Shown: positions 8,460-17,280, counted from the stretch's first letter. The stretch is DNA of 64,000 bases from Metabacillus flavus (GCF_018283675.1 NZ_JAGVRK010000001.1:930001-994000); one strand, 5' to 3'. The notes: generated from the sequence alone by a model not told the origin. Made by a program: numbers and translations.

Positions 8460-8770
8460 AAAACAAAAGGGAGTTTGTTGTGGTATAAAACGAATAACGG
8501 ATTTGCTTGATCAGCAGGGGATACAGGGGAAATCCAGGAAAGATTATATGGCGGTGGGAGAAATTAAGAGTTCATGAAAAGACAGCTGCAGCACAAATGG
8601 GGAACATAAAAATCAGGCGGAGTTCCTGCAAAAAATTCTCCAGTCAGAATGTTAAAAAAGATATTGGTATGCCGTTACTGATTTGAAGGATGCAGAAGTG
8701 AGCACAGTCCACGATGTTGGGCATGAAGAAATAGTAAAAGAATTTGCAGGTGAGCCATCGGCAAAATAAT
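8460..8770 (+). other. Decayed coding remnants, unidentified
   Basis: This stretch has no intact gene but shows protein-like fragments in shifting frames, such as one reading ITDLLDQQGIQGKSRKDYM (about 8490-8550) and one ending HEEIVKEFAGEPSAK before a TAA at about 8770. A terminator follows immediately. It looks like an eroded gene; I do not recognise the family. Confidence 0.3.
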
Positions 8771-8778
8771 GCAAAACA

Positions 8779-8804
8779 CGTTTGGGTTTCCCCGGGCGTT
8801 TTTT
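8779..8804 (+). terminator. Terminator after decayed gene
   Basis: CGTTTGGG / CCCGGGCG stem (three G-T pairs) with a 4-nt loop and six T residues. Confidence 0.5.
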
Positions 8805-8831
8805 CTGTTTAACCCCCTTCATCCAAAGTTC

Positions 8832-9176
8832 TTATTTTTCTATTGTGAATCTATCGGTTAGAGAAATAACTTTTATGGCTTTCCCGTCTTTAATAAATAT
8901 TTGCATAGCACCCATTTGTTCAGACTTTGATTCTTTCCAGCCATCTTCTTCTAATTTTGCAAGGTACTCTTTCGGCAAGCCTTCTTCTTCTTTCAATCCT
9001 TTCAGGCTATATACTGCAGAGTCCTCTTTTTTCTTTACCTCTTTTGCATCGGCTGGTATGGGGAAGGTGCTTTCAATGGATGACTGTTTATAGTTTTCTG
9101 CATGAGCATTGCTGGAGCAGCCTTGCAGGATGAAGATAAGACCGGCAGCTGCCGTAGTCATGACTAAGCGTTTCAT
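8832..9176 (-). CDS. Putative lipoprotein, 114 aa
   Basis: Type II signal peptide with lipobox LQGC (Cys20), so it is predicted to be a lipid-anchored surface protein. The mature part (about 94 aa) is polar and Lys/Glu rich, ending in a small beta-rich region (MQIFIKDGKAIKVISLTDRF). Ribosome-binding site GAAGGAGTG. The family was not recognised. It shares a bidirectional terminator region with no other gene and is probably monocistronic. Confidence 0.7.
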   Translation of the reverse strand: MKRLVMTTAAAGLIFILQGCSSNAHAENYKQSSIESTFPIPADAKEVKKKEDSAVYSLKGLKEEEGLPKEYLAKLEEDGWKESKSEQMGAMQIFIKDGKAIKVISLTDRFTIEK

Positions 9177-9238
9177 AGTATCACTCCTTCAAAATAATGG
9201 TAACAATCTCATTATACTAGACGATTTGGAAAAAAAAG

Positions 9239-9268
9239 AAAAAGTCTTCCGGACCAGGAAGACTTTTT
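9239..9268 (-). terminator. Terminator after DUF1761 gene
   Basis: 12-bp stem AAAAAGTCTTCC / GGAAGACTTTTT with a 6-nt loop, overlapping the stop codon of the gene at 9267-9656. Confidence 0.85.
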
Positions 9269-9656
9269 AGTTTAATAAACCGTGTAAAACACCAAGCAAC
9301 GTAAAAATAACCAAATGATCTCCGATTGCTATCAGCATAGCTTTTCTGCTCATTAATCCGAATAGTGAATTTTTCACATACACAATGGAGATGAGAACAC
9401 CGATAATCAAGCCGATTCCAGCTCCGGTAAGCCAGTTTTCAGCACCCATGGATTGAATCAGAATAGCTGTTAGAAACGAGCTAATGAAAGCGACGATGAC
9501 AGAAAAGATATATTTAAGGGGGCCTTTACTTTCATTTTGCGCAAAATTGCCTTTATCTTTGAGTAAAATAGAATAATATATGCCTCCGTATATCATATAC
9601 AGGATGCCTCCAGCCAGGATGGCTAAAAAATTTAAATCAGACACGTTAATTAGCAT
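9267..9656 (-). CDS. DUF1761 family membrane protein
   Basis: 129 aa with four TM segments and the DUF1761 signature around residues 12-30 (ILYMIYGGIYYSILL). The ATG at 9656 is chosen because AAAGGAG precedes it; the longer ORF start at 9731 has no ribosome-binding site. It is divergent from the MerR/TipA-type regulator, whose operator-promoter lies at 9801-9831, so it might also respond to that regulator. Function unknown. Confidence 0.75.
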   Translation of the reverse strand: MLINVSDLNFLAILAGGILYMIYGGIYYSILLKDKGNFAQNESKGPLKYIFSVIVAFISSFLTAILIQSMGAENWLTGAGIGLIIGVLISIVYVKNSLFGLMSRKAMLIAIGDHLVIFTLLGVLHGLLN

Positions 9657-9800
9657 ATTGTTTCTCCTTTTCTTCTGTTGGTTTAGGGTCAATGATATGG
9701 TTTGGGGCATGTGAGGCAAGGGTTCCGCCAATCGGATGAGGTCTTTTTTTATTATGGAGAATTTCGGGCTGGATTTCTACCGTTTTTTTCAAAATACTGA

Positions 9801-9831
9801 TTGACCTTCACGCTGCGTAAAGGTGTAAGCT
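9801..9831 (+). promoter_or_regulatory. MerR-type promoter/operator of the TipA-like regulator
   Basis: -35 TTGACC and -10 TAAGCT are separated by 19 bp instead of 17, as in MerR-activated promoters. The spacer contains a 21-bp dyad (ACCTTCACGC, T, GCGTAAAGGT) matching in 9 of 10 positions. It lies 25 bases upstream of the MerR-family gene, so autoregulation by DNA untwisting is expected. Confidence 0.8.
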
Positions 9832-9855
9832 GAATCTATCAGGAGGTGAACACCG

Positions 9856-10620
9856 ATGGAATATACGGTGCAAAAGCTTGCGAGAATGGCAGGGATCACG
9901 GCTAGGACGCTCAGGTATTATGATGAGATTGGCATTCTTAAGCCGGCAAGAATGAACTCATCGGGGTATCGGATTTATGGCATGGCAGAGGTGGATCGGC
10001 TGCAGCAAATCCTCTTCTACCGGGAGCTTGGAGTCAGTCTTGAGCAGGTTCAGGAGATTTTGTCTGACCTTCATTTTAACGGAGCGAAAGCCCTTATTGA
10101 ACATCGTGAAAAGCTCCTGGAAAAACGAAAGCAGCTGGATTTGCTCATTTCCAATGTGGAGAAGACGATCTCAGCGGGCGAAGGGAGAATAACGATGTCT
10201 GATCAGGAAAAATTTGAAGGCTTCAAGCAAAGAATGATTGATGAGAACGAAGAAAAATATGGGAAAGAAATCCGCCAAAAATATGGAGAAGAGACGGTTA
10301 AACGCTCCAATGAAAAGTTCCAGAACATGACGAAGGAGCAATACGAGGAAGTAACGAAGCTAGAGCAAGAAGTCAAAGCCTCATTGGAAGAAGCCTTTAA
10401 AACGGGTGATCCTTCAAGTGCAGCTGCTCAAAAAACGGCAGACCTGCATAAGCAGTGGCTCATGTATTACTGGGCTGAATACAGCAGTGAAGCACATGCG
10501 GGCCTTGGAGATATGTATGCAGAGGATGAGCGGTTTAAAGCCTATTACGATGAAAATCATGCCGGACTAGCGGAATTTCTGCGGGATGCGATCCATGTTT
10601 ATACAGGTTTTAAGAAGTAA
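9856..10620 (+). CDS. MerR-family regulator with TipAS domain (Mta/TipAL-like)
   Basis: 254 aa. Residues 1-70 form the MerR DNA-binding domain (YTVQKLARMAGITARTLRYYD), residues 75-115 the linking coiled coil, and residues 125-254 a TipAS antibiotic-recognition domain (ending LAEFLRDAIHVYTGF). Same architecture and length as B. subtilis Mta, an activator of multidrug efflux genes that also activates itself. AGGAGGTG precedes the ATG. The 19-bp-spacer promoter directly upstream supports autoregulation. No pump gene follows; the DUF1761 gene is the closest divergent candidate target. Confidence 0.88.
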   Translation: MEYTVQKLARMAGITARTLRYYDEIGILKPARMNSSGYRIYGMAEVDRLQQILFYRELGVSLEQVQEILSDLHFNGAKALIEHREKLLEKRKQLDLLISNVEKTISAGEGRITMSDQEKFEGFKQRMIDENEEKYGKEIRQKYGEETVKRSNEKFQNMTKEQYEEVTKLEQEVKASLEEAFKTGDPSSAAAQKTADLHKQWLMYYWAEYSSEAHAGLGDMYAEDERFKAYYDENHAGLAEFLRDAIHVYTGFKK

Positions 10621-10751
10621 GTATGCTCCACGGAGATTTGAGCTTCTTGCAGAACTTTTATGAGGATATAAGTCAGCAATTATCCTTTAATAGTAAGCAA
10701 AAGTGAAGTCTGGCTGCTTTCTCTTCATCAAGTGCGGGCAGAAAACAAATA

Positions 10752-10786
10752 AAAACGATGCGGCCGATTATGCCGCATCGTTTTTT
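10752..10786 (-). terminator. Bidirectional terminator between MerR gene and nupC
   Basis: 13-bp stem (AAAACGATGCGGC / GCCGCATCGTTTT) with a 7-nt loop and T runs on both strands. Confidence 0.85.
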
Positions 10787-11964
10787 TAAATCAGCAATCC
10801 AACAATTGCTGCAGATAAGAAGCTAACTAATGTTGCTCCATAAAGGAGCTTAAGTCCAAAGCGGGCTACTACGTTTCCTTTTTGTTCATGCAATCCTTTT
10901 ACCGCTCCGGTAATGATCCCAATGGAGGAGAAGTTGGCAAAGGATACGAGGAATACGGAAATGATCCCGGTTGTCCGGTCAGAGAGCTCGGTCATTTTTG
11001 AAAGATCAAGCATCGCGACGAATTCGTTTGAAACGAGCTTTGTTGCCATAATCGTTCCGGCTTGTACAATTTCTGCAGCCGGTACACCGATGATGAAAGC
11101 GAATGGTGCAAACACATACCCAAGCATCGTTTGAAAAGAGATGCCGAAAATGATGCTGAATAGATCATTGATGGCTGCAATTAAAGCAACGAAACCAATC
11201 AGCATCGCTCCGACGATGATCGCTACTTTAAAGCCGTCCATGATGTACTCGCCCAGCATTTCGAAGAAGGTCTGTTTTTCCCCTTCTTGCACTTCAATAA
11301 AGTCTTCACTGTCTACAACATCGTATGGGTTGATGATGTTGACGATGATGAATCCGCCCAATAAATTCAGCACAAGAGCCACAATGACGTATTTTGGATC
11401 AATCATCGTCATGTACGCGCCGAGAATCGAGGCGGAAACAGTGGACATAGCTGATGTACAAAGTGTATATAAACGGTGGTCAGGCAAGTGGCCTAATTGT
11501 TTTTTTACGGAAATGAATACTTCAGACTGTCCAAAAATAGCAGATGCAACCGCATTGTAGGATTCAAGTTTTCCTAAGCCATTTATTTTACTTAAAACCA
11601 GTCCTAGATACTTAATGATGATAGGCAAAAGTCTAATGTGCTGAGCAATCCCGATTAAAGCTGAAATAAAGACGATCGGAAGGAGAACATTAAGGAAAAA
11701 TGGCATTTCCTTAGGGTTGGCAATTCCGCCGAAAACGAAATTAATTCCGCTGGCAGCATATTCAAGGAGCTTCGTAAATAATGCTGAAATTCCCTCGATA
11801 ATAAATAGGCCAATTCCGGTATTAAGGAAAATAAATGTTAAGACGACTTGAAGAACAAGCATGATGATAATTGGTTTGAACTTAATCTGCTTCTTATTGT
11901 TACTAACCAAATAGGCCAGCAGCAGAACCACGACGATACCGACAAGCGAAATGATGATACTCAT
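10786..11964 (-). CDS. nupC: NupC-family nucleoside transporter (CNT family)
   Basis: 392 aa concentrative nucleoside transporter that imports nucleosides with H+ or Na+. It has the NupC family regions [45 protein letters not shown] and [11 protein letters not shown]. The ATG at 11964 follows AAGGAGG; the upstream extension to 12066 has no support. Close to B. subtilis NupC/YutK, but which paralog it matches cannot be told here. It is monocistronic, with a shared terminator at its 3' end. Confidence 0.88.
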   Translation of the reverse strand: MSIIISLVGIVVVLLLAYLVSNNKKQIKFKPIIIMLVLQVVLTFIFLNTGIGLFIIEGISALFTKLLEYAASGINFVFGGIANPKEMPFFLNVLLPIVFISALIGIAQHIRLLPIIIKYLGLVLSKINGLGKLESYNAVASAIFGQSEVFISVKKQLGHLPDHRLYTLCTSAMSTVSASILGAYMTMIDPKYVIVALVLNLLGGFIIVNIINPYDVVDSEDFIEVQEGEKQTFFEMLGEYIMDGFKVAIIVGAMLIGFVALIAAINDLFSIIFGISFQTMLGYVFAPFAFIIGVPAAEIVQAGTIMATKLVSNEFVAMLDLSKMTELSDRTTGIISVFLVSFANFSSIGIITGAVKGLHEQKGNVVARFGLKLLYGATLVSFLSAAIVGLLI

Positions 11965-12379
11965 AGCAGCAACCTCCTTATGTAGTAAGCGAATGATGAC
12001 GAGGGGCGGAGTGGTGAGAAAAAGGGTTACCTTTATCTTTACCCAAACATTCCCTAGAGTGTACAAAATTACAGCAAAAACTCATTTTTATCCTTGCTCC
12101 TTTTTTGCCCTTTCCTATTATACTGTTTTACAGGCAATAGGGAAGAGATTATTTAAATAAAAATGAATTCGTTTTCTTTTTAGTGAAAAACTACACGCCT
12201 CTAGCGTACTTTATATTAGTAATGCCCCATTCCAAGTTATCTTTTCACAAGCAATTTTACGTATCGCCAAGCAAGCACAAGTAATGGGAAGAGAAAGTCT
12301 GATAACATGGAAAAAATACGAATATATAGTCGGAAACTCACATTTACAAAGTGCTATGCAGGGAGTACGATAGACATGA
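11965..12379. other. Intergenic stretch upstream of nupC and of the c-di-AMP riboswitch
   Basis: 415 bases without a gene. On the minus strand a TATAAT box (complement of 12119-12124) can serve nupC. Further on, around 12300-12340, weak -35/-10 elements may start the riboswitch transcript on the plus strand. Nothing else was seen. Confidence 0.4.
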
Positions 12380-12520
12380 AAATTTACTGGCTTAATCCCG
12401 TGGACACGGGAACGGAGGAACCAATTTTTTGGGGCTAATTCTGCTTTAGCAGAAGGGATGAAAGGACTCTTTCGCCATCCTGCCCGTCAGCTAACTTCGT
12501 CGGCTAAAGCGAAGGAGGTC
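12380..12520 (+). promoter_or_regulatory. ydaO/yuaA-type c-di-AMP riboswitch
   Basis: Conserved blocks of the ydaO class appear in order: GGCTTAATCC (12389 on), GGAACGGAGGAACCAA, TTTTGGGGCTAATTCT, AGGGATG, then CCATCCTGCCCGTCAGCTAA and the closing helix near GCGAAGGAG. These form the pseudo-two-fold c-di-AMP aptamer, normally an OFF switch. A T-rich terminator follows at about 12527-12552. The next gene is the CBS/MgtC operon on the same strand. Confidence 0.88.
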
Positions 12521-12526
12521 ACAAGA

Positions 12527-12552
12527 CCGCCTTATTTTGGGGGCTTTTTTTG
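12527..12552 (+). terminator. Expression-platform terminator of the c-di-AMP riboswitch
   Basis: GCCTT / GGGGGC stem followed by seven T residues; a competing pairing of AAGGAGGTC with GACCGCCTT just upstream can act as anti-terminator or anti-anti-terminator. Confidence 0.6.
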
Positions 12553-12674
12553 CTGTCATTTTTTCAGCAATAGCCCGTGAAGTGCCAGTGGTCTTTTTCT
12601 TATGGAATGAAAAAGTCAGTGCGTGAGAAAATGCTAAAAGAGATTATAGATTAAATAAAGGAGCTATCGATTGA

Positions 12675-13091
12675 ATGAATATAGCGTTTTTCTTAATACC
12701 GAAGAAAGAAGTTATCCATTTGCCCATTCACGCTACAATGAGACAGGCTTTGGAGAAGATGGAGTATCATCGTTATTCAGCCCTTCCGCTGCTGGATGAT
12801 GAGGGGAAGTATATAGCAACACTGACAGAGGGTGATTTATTATGGAAGCTCAAAAATACACCTAATTTAAGCTTTGACAGTACAAATAAAATCCGGTTAA
12901 CGGATGTGGAGATGCACCGGAAGAATGAACCGGTCCCAATTCACGCCAAAATGGAACAAATTATTTCCAGGGCAATGGAGCAAAATTTTGTCCCTGTTGT
13001 AGATGATCAGGGGATTTTTATTGGGATGATTAGGCGCAGAGAAATCATAGAATACTGTGCGGATCAGCTTTTTAACAAAATAGAGAGATAA
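12675..13091 (+). CDS. CBS-domain-pair protein downstream of c-di-AMP riboswitch
   Basis: 138 aa made of two CBS motifs (about residues 10-60 and 75-130; SALPLLDDEGKYIATLTEGDLLWKL and VPVVDDQGIFIGMIRRREII). CBS pairs bind adenine nucleotides, and some Bacillus ones (DarB) bind c-di-AMP. Shine-Dalgarno AAAGGAG is about 12 bases from the ATG, a longish spacing. It is 26 bases before an mgtC-like gene in the same operon, so a role in ion or Mg2+ homeostasis sensing is a reasonable inference. It is not DarB by sequence. Confidence 0.8.
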   Translation: MNIAFFLIPKKEVIHLPIHATMRQALEKMEYHRYSALPLLDDEGKYIATLTEGDLLWKLKNTPNLSFDSTNKIRLTDVEMHRKNEPVPIHAKMEQIISRAMEQNFVPVVDDQGIFIGMIRRREIIEYCADQLFNKIER

Positions 13092-13116
13092 TATTGGATG
13101 AAGGGAAAATAGAATT

Positions 13117-13584
13117 ATGGAATACGAAATTTTAGTCAGACTGCTGACGGCTGTTTTTCTGGGGATTGTCATCGGAATTGAAAGACAATGGCATAAATGC
13201 ATTGCAGGTCTTCGGACAAATGTTCTGGTAGCCGTAGGCGCATGTCTATTTGTTATGCTCGACTTTGCCTCAGGCGGTGAGTCCAGTATGAGGATTGCTG
13301 CTCAAATCGTCAGCGGTATTGGGTTTTTGGGGGCTGGGGTTATTTTTCGCGAAGGGTTAACTGTTAGAGGATTGGATACGGCAGCAACTCTCTGGTGTTC
13401 AGCCGCTATCGGTACGCTTGCGGGTGCAGGGTTTTTGATATTAGCCACTGCAGGCACAATCATTGTTGTAGCCGTCAACAGCATTCTCCGTCCAATGGCG
13501 GACTGGATTGACCGGTATAATCATCAGCACGGCAAAATTACTTCTTCTCAAAAGGTCCTATCTAAAGATAAAATGTCTATATAA
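13117..13584 (+). CDS. MgtC/SapB family membrane protein
   Basis: 155 aa with about four TM helices and the MgtC family signatures GIVIGIERQWHKCIAGLRTN (residues 14-33) and GIGFLGAGVIFREG (about residues 67-80). MgtC proteins support growth at low Mg2+ and modulate P-type or F-type ATPases. It lacks the long C-terminal ACT-like domain; the next small gene may be independent. It is second in the riboswitch-controlled operon. Confidence 0.85.
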   Translation: MEYEILVRLLTAVFLGIVIGIERQWHKCIAGLRTNVLVAVGACLFVMLDFASGGESSMRIAAQIVSGIGFLGAGVIFREGLTVRGLDTAATLWCSAAIGTLAGAGFLILATAGTIIVVAVNSILRPMADWIDRYNHQHGKITSSQKVLSKDKMSI

Positions 13585-13609
13585 GGAATTTTAACTCAGG
13601 GAGGCCTTT

Positions 13610-13846
13610 ATGGAGAAAAAGTGGAAGCAGGACAATCGCATTTTTGAAACGCTATGGGAAGCGGAGATGTGGTCAGATTCTATCGCCAACGAAATGTATG
13701 GAAAGCTTTATGAGACATACGTTACACCTGATCATAAAGTGGCATACGTACTTGCTTTCCACTTAGCTTCGAATCCGGAAATTCATGTAAAAACTGAAAT
13801 GTTTACTGCGGAAGGCTCTTTTCTATATAAGGTTTCAATTAAGTAA
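13610..13846 (+). CDS. Hypothetical protein, 78 aa
   Basis: Soluble, acidic-aromatic small protein (MEKKWKQDNRIFETLWEAEM ...) with no TM segment or known motif. Ribosome-binding site GGGAGG about 6 bases from the ATG. It is 25 bases downstream of mgtC and on the same strand, so probably the third gene of the c-di-AMP-riboswitch operon. No function is assigned. Confidence 0.65.
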   Translation: MEKKWKQDNRIFETLWEAEMWSDSIANEMYGKLYETYVTPDHKVAYVLAFHLASNPEIHVKTEMFTAEGSFLYKVSIK

Positions 13847-13880
13847 TCATATGTTCATGACGAGGGGAGCCAGTCCCCTG

Positions 13881-14177
13881 TCATTCCACTCCATCAGGAT
13901 AATTTTTTTTCCAGTATTTATCTCCTTTATGGCCGATGTCTTCCGCGGTTTTTTCCAGTTCAGTCAAAATAATCTGTTTTACTTGATTAATCGTTTCGAA
14001 AAACGTTTTTTCCTCATAAGGGTTTGGCTGTATTTTAGCCGTAGCACGAACCCCTGCATATCTTCGGTGCTCTTCAATTAATGAATCAAATGCCTCAAAA
14101 ATGTGGCTTGTCAGTACTGCAATATTTTTGTGGTTCTCAGGAAGCCTGTTTCTTAGATTTTCTATTCGATTATACAT
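13881..14177 (-). CDS. Hypothetical protein, 98 aa
   Basis: All-helical soluble protein (MYNRIENLRNRLPENHKNI ...). The ATG at 14177 is chosen because AAAGGACC lies upstream; the ORF extends to 14228 without a ribosome-binding site. The C-terminal half, with NPYEEKTFFETINQVKQIILT, looks like a helical bundle. Family not recognised. It converges with the riboswitch operon. Confidence 0.55.
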   Translation of the reverse strand: MYNRIENLRNRLPENHKNIAVLTSHIFEAFDSLIEEHRRYAGVRATAKIQPNPYEEKTFFETINQVKQIILTELEKTAEDIGHKGDKYWKKNYPDGVE

Positions 14178-14319
14178 GCAATCACCGGTCCTTTTAATTT
14201 TTCTTATGTTTTGCTGATTGGAGATCAATCATTCATGAAAGAGCTGAATGTGCGCGATTGAATTAAGCGATTATGGAAACACTACTTCTCATGAAGTGAT
14301 GCATGAGGAGGATTTCCAT

Positions 14320-15168
14320 ATGTCCCATTCAAAAATACAGGTAAGCTGTTCAAGCGAATATGCGCCTCTTAAAAGCGTTCTTTTATGTCCGCCACAGTAC
14401 ATGAAAATCGAAGACATTATCAATGAAACACAAAAGGAATTTCAGGATGAAGAGCTTGATGCCGGAAAAGCTGTAAAGCAGCATAGAGAATTCCTTCGTT
14501 TACTCAAGGAAAATGGAATTGAAACACATCTTCTTGAGCCGGACGAGCAATTTCCTGAGCAGGTATTTACAAGGGATATTGGGTTTACACTTGGAAATAC
14601 ACTGTTTATAGCGAATATGGAGATGGACATCAGGCAGGGAGAGGAACGAATCCTGAAAGAATGGCTTGATAAAGAGGGAATTAAATATGTGGACTTAAAA
14701 GGCGCCGGCATTGAGGGTGGGGATGTTTTAATTAACGGTAATACTGTCTATGCAGGCATTAGTGAGAGAACATCTGAAGACAGTATTGCCATGCTTGAGA
14801 ATCATCTGCCTGATTATGAAATTATTCCAATCCCTATTAAAAAGGAATATCTGCATTTAGACTGTATTTTTAACATAATTTCAGAAAAAGAAGCACTACT
14901 TTTTCCGGAAGCGTTGAGACAGGAAGAAATCGATTTGCTGTCATCCCGCTTTTCCATTATAGAGGTAAAAGATGAAGACCAGTTCAGGCTCGGAGTGAAT
15001 GTATTTTCCCTCGGTAATAAAAAAATCATCGCTCTTCCTCACAATAAGCATACAAATGACCAGCTAAGAAAGCTTGGTTATGAAGTCATTGAGACGGATC
15101 TATCAGAAATCATTAAGTCCGGCGGTGCGTTTCGATGCTGTACAATGCCGCTTCGGCGGGAGGGTTAA
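14320..15168 (+). CDS. Amidinotransferase/dimethylarginine dimethylaminohydrolase-family protein (YkgA-like)
   Basis: 282 aa of the pentein fold. Catalytic residues of DDAH-type enzymes are visible: Asp in FTRDIGF, the Glu/Gly loop GIEGGDVLI, His in YLHLDCIFN, and the nucleophilic Cys near the C-terminus in GGAFRCCTMPL. The start at 14320 follows AGGAGG; the longer ORF start at 14248 is unsupported. Resembles B. subtilis YkgA. Hydrolysis of a guanidino compound is likely, but the substrate is unknown. Confidence 0.8.
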   Translation: MSHSKIQVSCSSEYAPLKSVLLCPPQYMKIEDIINETQKEFQDEELDAGKAVKQHREFLRLLKENGIETHLLEPDEQFPEQVFTRDIGFTLGNTLFIANMEMDIRQGEERILKEWLDKEGIKYVDLKGAGIEGGDVLINGNTVYAGISERTSEDSIAMLENHLPDYEIIPIPIKKEYLHLDCIFNIISEKEALLFPEALRQEEIDLLSSRFSIIEVKDEDQFRLGVNVFSLGNKKIIALPHNKHTNDQLRKLGYEVIETDLSEIIKSGGAFRCCTMPLRREG

Positions 15169-15225
15169 AACTGCATCCTTCATCGAGGTTTGCAGCATCG
15201 CCGCTCCATGAACATCACTTCAAAA

Positions 15226-15254
15226 AAAAGCGATGCCCAAAAGGCACCGCTTTA
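15226..15254 (-). terminator. Terminator between ykgA-like gene and DHA2 pump
   Basis: AAAGCGATGCC / GGCACCGCTTT stem with a 4-nt loop and A/T tracts on both sides, so usable by both convergent genes. Confidence 0.75.
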
Positions 15255-16700
15255 AATATTCCCCTGTACTTCATTTCCCCGAGCTTTAACCAAAAACCAG
15301 GAAAGTCCAAAGCTTAGAATGGCAAGAAGCAACGTTCCTCCATATATAATATGAACCCCTGAAGCAAGAATTCCCTGCAGGCCGGCAAGTTCGCCGGCCT
15401 GAACGTTTCCGTGATCAAAGGAAGCGTTTAAATTAAGATTTCCTTTTCCGGCTTGGGAAAGAGTCACTATATTAAAAACTGTTCCAAATACAGCTGACCC
15501 GAGTGTCTGGCTGAAGGTGCTGATAAATGTGTTCAGCGCAACGGCAGATCCTCTTTTGTTAGAAGTAACGGACCCCTGAATGATCAGCATAAAAATCGGA
15601 GTCATGAGCCCCATGCCCAGTCCAAGCAGTCCAATCGATACATAGATTAGAGATTCAGGTGATTGAGCGGATAACGAAAATAAAAGGAGTGCGCCGCCGC
15701 TTAGAAAGGCCGTTCCCATCGTAATAATTGCCTGAGCTTTCAGCCGGCCAACGAGATTTCCTGCAATGATTGATCCGAATGTCCAGCATACAGGCATTGG
15801 CATGAGGATAAATCCAGCCGCTGTAGCGCTTTTCCCCAGTACTCCCTGACTCCAGATCGGCAAGTAAATGGTAATGCTGATAATAACAGCACCGGTAAGC
15901 AAAGTCAGCAGATTCACAATCAGCACACGTTTGTTGGAAAAAAGGTTCAAAGGAATAATTGGTTCTGCTGCTCTTTTTTCAATCCATACAAAACAGCCAT
16001 AGACGGCAAAAGCAGCTGCAAACAATCCGATGATAAGCGGGTTGCTCCAGTCCTGTGACTGGCTCCCGGAGAGCAGGGCATATAAAAGGGAGATTGTTCC
16101 GATGGAGAACGCTGCCGCTCCCAAATAATCGATGCGCTGCTTTTCCTTCGAAACATCCTCTTTATAATATTTTACAAGCATCATTAAAGCGACTAGTCCG
16201 AATGGCAGGTTCAGGAAGAAAATGTACCTCCATGAAAGGGTATCAACGATAAATCCCCCAAGCAGCGGGCCAAGAACGCCGGCGACTCCCCATACGGCAC
16301 TGATCCATCCCTGTGCTTTTGCACGGTCTTTCGTTTCTGTATATAAATCTCCTATGATAGTCATGGTTACCGGCATGACCACTCCGGCACCTAGACCCTG
16401 AATGGCACGGTAAATAATTAATTGCTCCATTGTTAACGCGATACCGCAAAGTGCAGCCCCAATTAAGAAAAGAATAATTCCATAAACCATAATTTTTTTT
16501 CGGCCGAATAAATCTGCAAGCTTGCCGTATATTGGAGCGGAAACAGCTGTTGCCAGCATATAAACCGCATACACCCAGCTCACAAGTTCAATGCCGGATA
16601 AATCACTTGTTATACGAGGGATCGCGGTGCTGACAATGGTTCCTTCCATGGCGGCAAGAACGGTTACGAGCAGCAAAGCGCCCATTATTTTTTTTCGCAT
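15252..16700 (-). CDS. MFS multidrug efflux transporter, DHA2 (14-TM, EmrB/QacA) family
   Basis: 482 aa with about 14 TM helices. Motif A is GKLADLFGRKK (near residue 59) and motif C is GVAGVLGPLLGGFIVD (about 137), typical of drug:H+ antiporters. TM1 carries the AMEGTIVSTAIPRI signature (D1-like motif with Glu). Ribosome-binding site AAGGGAG. Exports lipophilic or cationic drugs by family analogy; the actual substrate is unknown. No regulator gene adjoins it. Confidence 0.87.
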   Translation of the reverse strand: MRKKIMGALLLVTVLAAMEGTIVSTAIPRITSDLSGIELVSWVYAVYMLATAVSAPIYGKLADLFGRKKIMVYGIILFLIGAALCGIALTMEQLIIYRAIQGLGAGVVMPVTMTIIGDLYTETKDRAKAQGWISAVWGVAGVLGPLLGGFIVDTLSWRYIFFLNLPFGLVALMMLVKYYKEDVSKEKQRIDYLGAAAFSIGTISLLYALLSGSQSQDWSNPLIIGLFAAAFAVYGCFVWIEKRAAEPIIPLNLFSNKRVLIVNLLTLLTGAVIISITIYLPIWSQGVLGKSATAAGFILMPMPVCWTFGSIIAGNLVGRLKAQAIITMGTAFLSGGALLLFSLSAQSPESLIYVSIGLLGLGMGLMTPIFMLIIQGSVTSNKRGSAVALNTFISTFSQTLGSAVFGTVFNIVTLSQAGKGNLNLNASFDHGNVQAGELAGLQGILASGVHIIYGGTLLLAILSFGLSWFLVKARGNEVQGNI

Positions 16701-16784
16701 GTTAAAATCTCCCTTGTATCATGACAATAAAAGAAAGTTTACCACTAAATTGAGGATAGATGTAATGAATTCTTCCGAATGCAT

Positions 16785-16816
16785 GAAAATAGAGAGGGAA
16801 GTCGCATTCCCTCTAT
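16785..16816 (-). terminator. Terminator of nucleobase deaminase gene
   Basis: AGAGGGAA / TTCCCTCT stem, 6-nt loop, with TATTTTC following on the minus strand. Confidence 0.65.
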
Positions 16817-16818
16817 CA

Positions 16819-17280
16819 TCATCGTTCTTTAAGCTTATGGAAGAGCTCATAAGGATTTTCCGCATAATCAGCTTCAGCCTTCCAGATTGGCAGCGACTGC
16901 TGTCCAATCGGAAGGGCGAGCTGTGTATAAATTGGAGCCGTTGAAAAGCCAAAAGGTTCAGCTTCCTCGTTCGAGTAGGCAAAATACACCTCTTTGATTT
17001 TGCTGAAATACATGGCGCTCAAACACATCGGACAGGGCTGGCCGCTTGCATAAACGGTACATCCGGATAGATCGGATGTTTTAAGCGATTGCGATGCTTG
17101 CCGGATGGCCTGTATTTCTGCATGGGCGGTCGGGTCAAAGCTTGCGGCAACATCGTTTACCCCTTCAGCTACTACTTTTCCTTTTTTCACAATGACAGCG
17201 CCAAATGGGTTTCCGCCATTCATCTTCACATTTTTATTGGCTAGGCCCACAGCCTGTTTAATATATTGCTCCGTTTCCAT
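16819..17280 (-). CDS. Nucleoside/guanine deaminase, zinc-dependent (GuaD-like)
   Basis: 153 aa of the cytidine-deaminase fold. The zinc site is complete: HAE (residues about 56-58, with catalytic Glu) and PCPMC. Same size as GuaD, which converts guanine to xanthine; other members act on related bases or on tRNA adenosine, but tRNA-specific TadA features are weak. Start at 17280 behind GGGAGGAG. The minisatellite at 17396-17815 lies just upstream, beyond its promoter region. Confidence 0.82.
   Translation of the reverse strand: METEQYIKQAVGLANKNVKMNGGNPFGAVIVKKGKVVAEGVNDVAASFDPTAHAEIQAIRQASQSLKTSDLSGCTVYASGQPCPMCLSAMYFSKIKEVYFAYSNEEAEPFGFSTAPIYTQLALPIGQQSLPIWKAEADYAENPYELFHKLKER

Noticed and set aside
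9657-9731. Longer N-terminus for the DUF1761 protein
   Set aside because: The extra 25 residues lack family similarity, and AAAGGAG supports the start at 9656.
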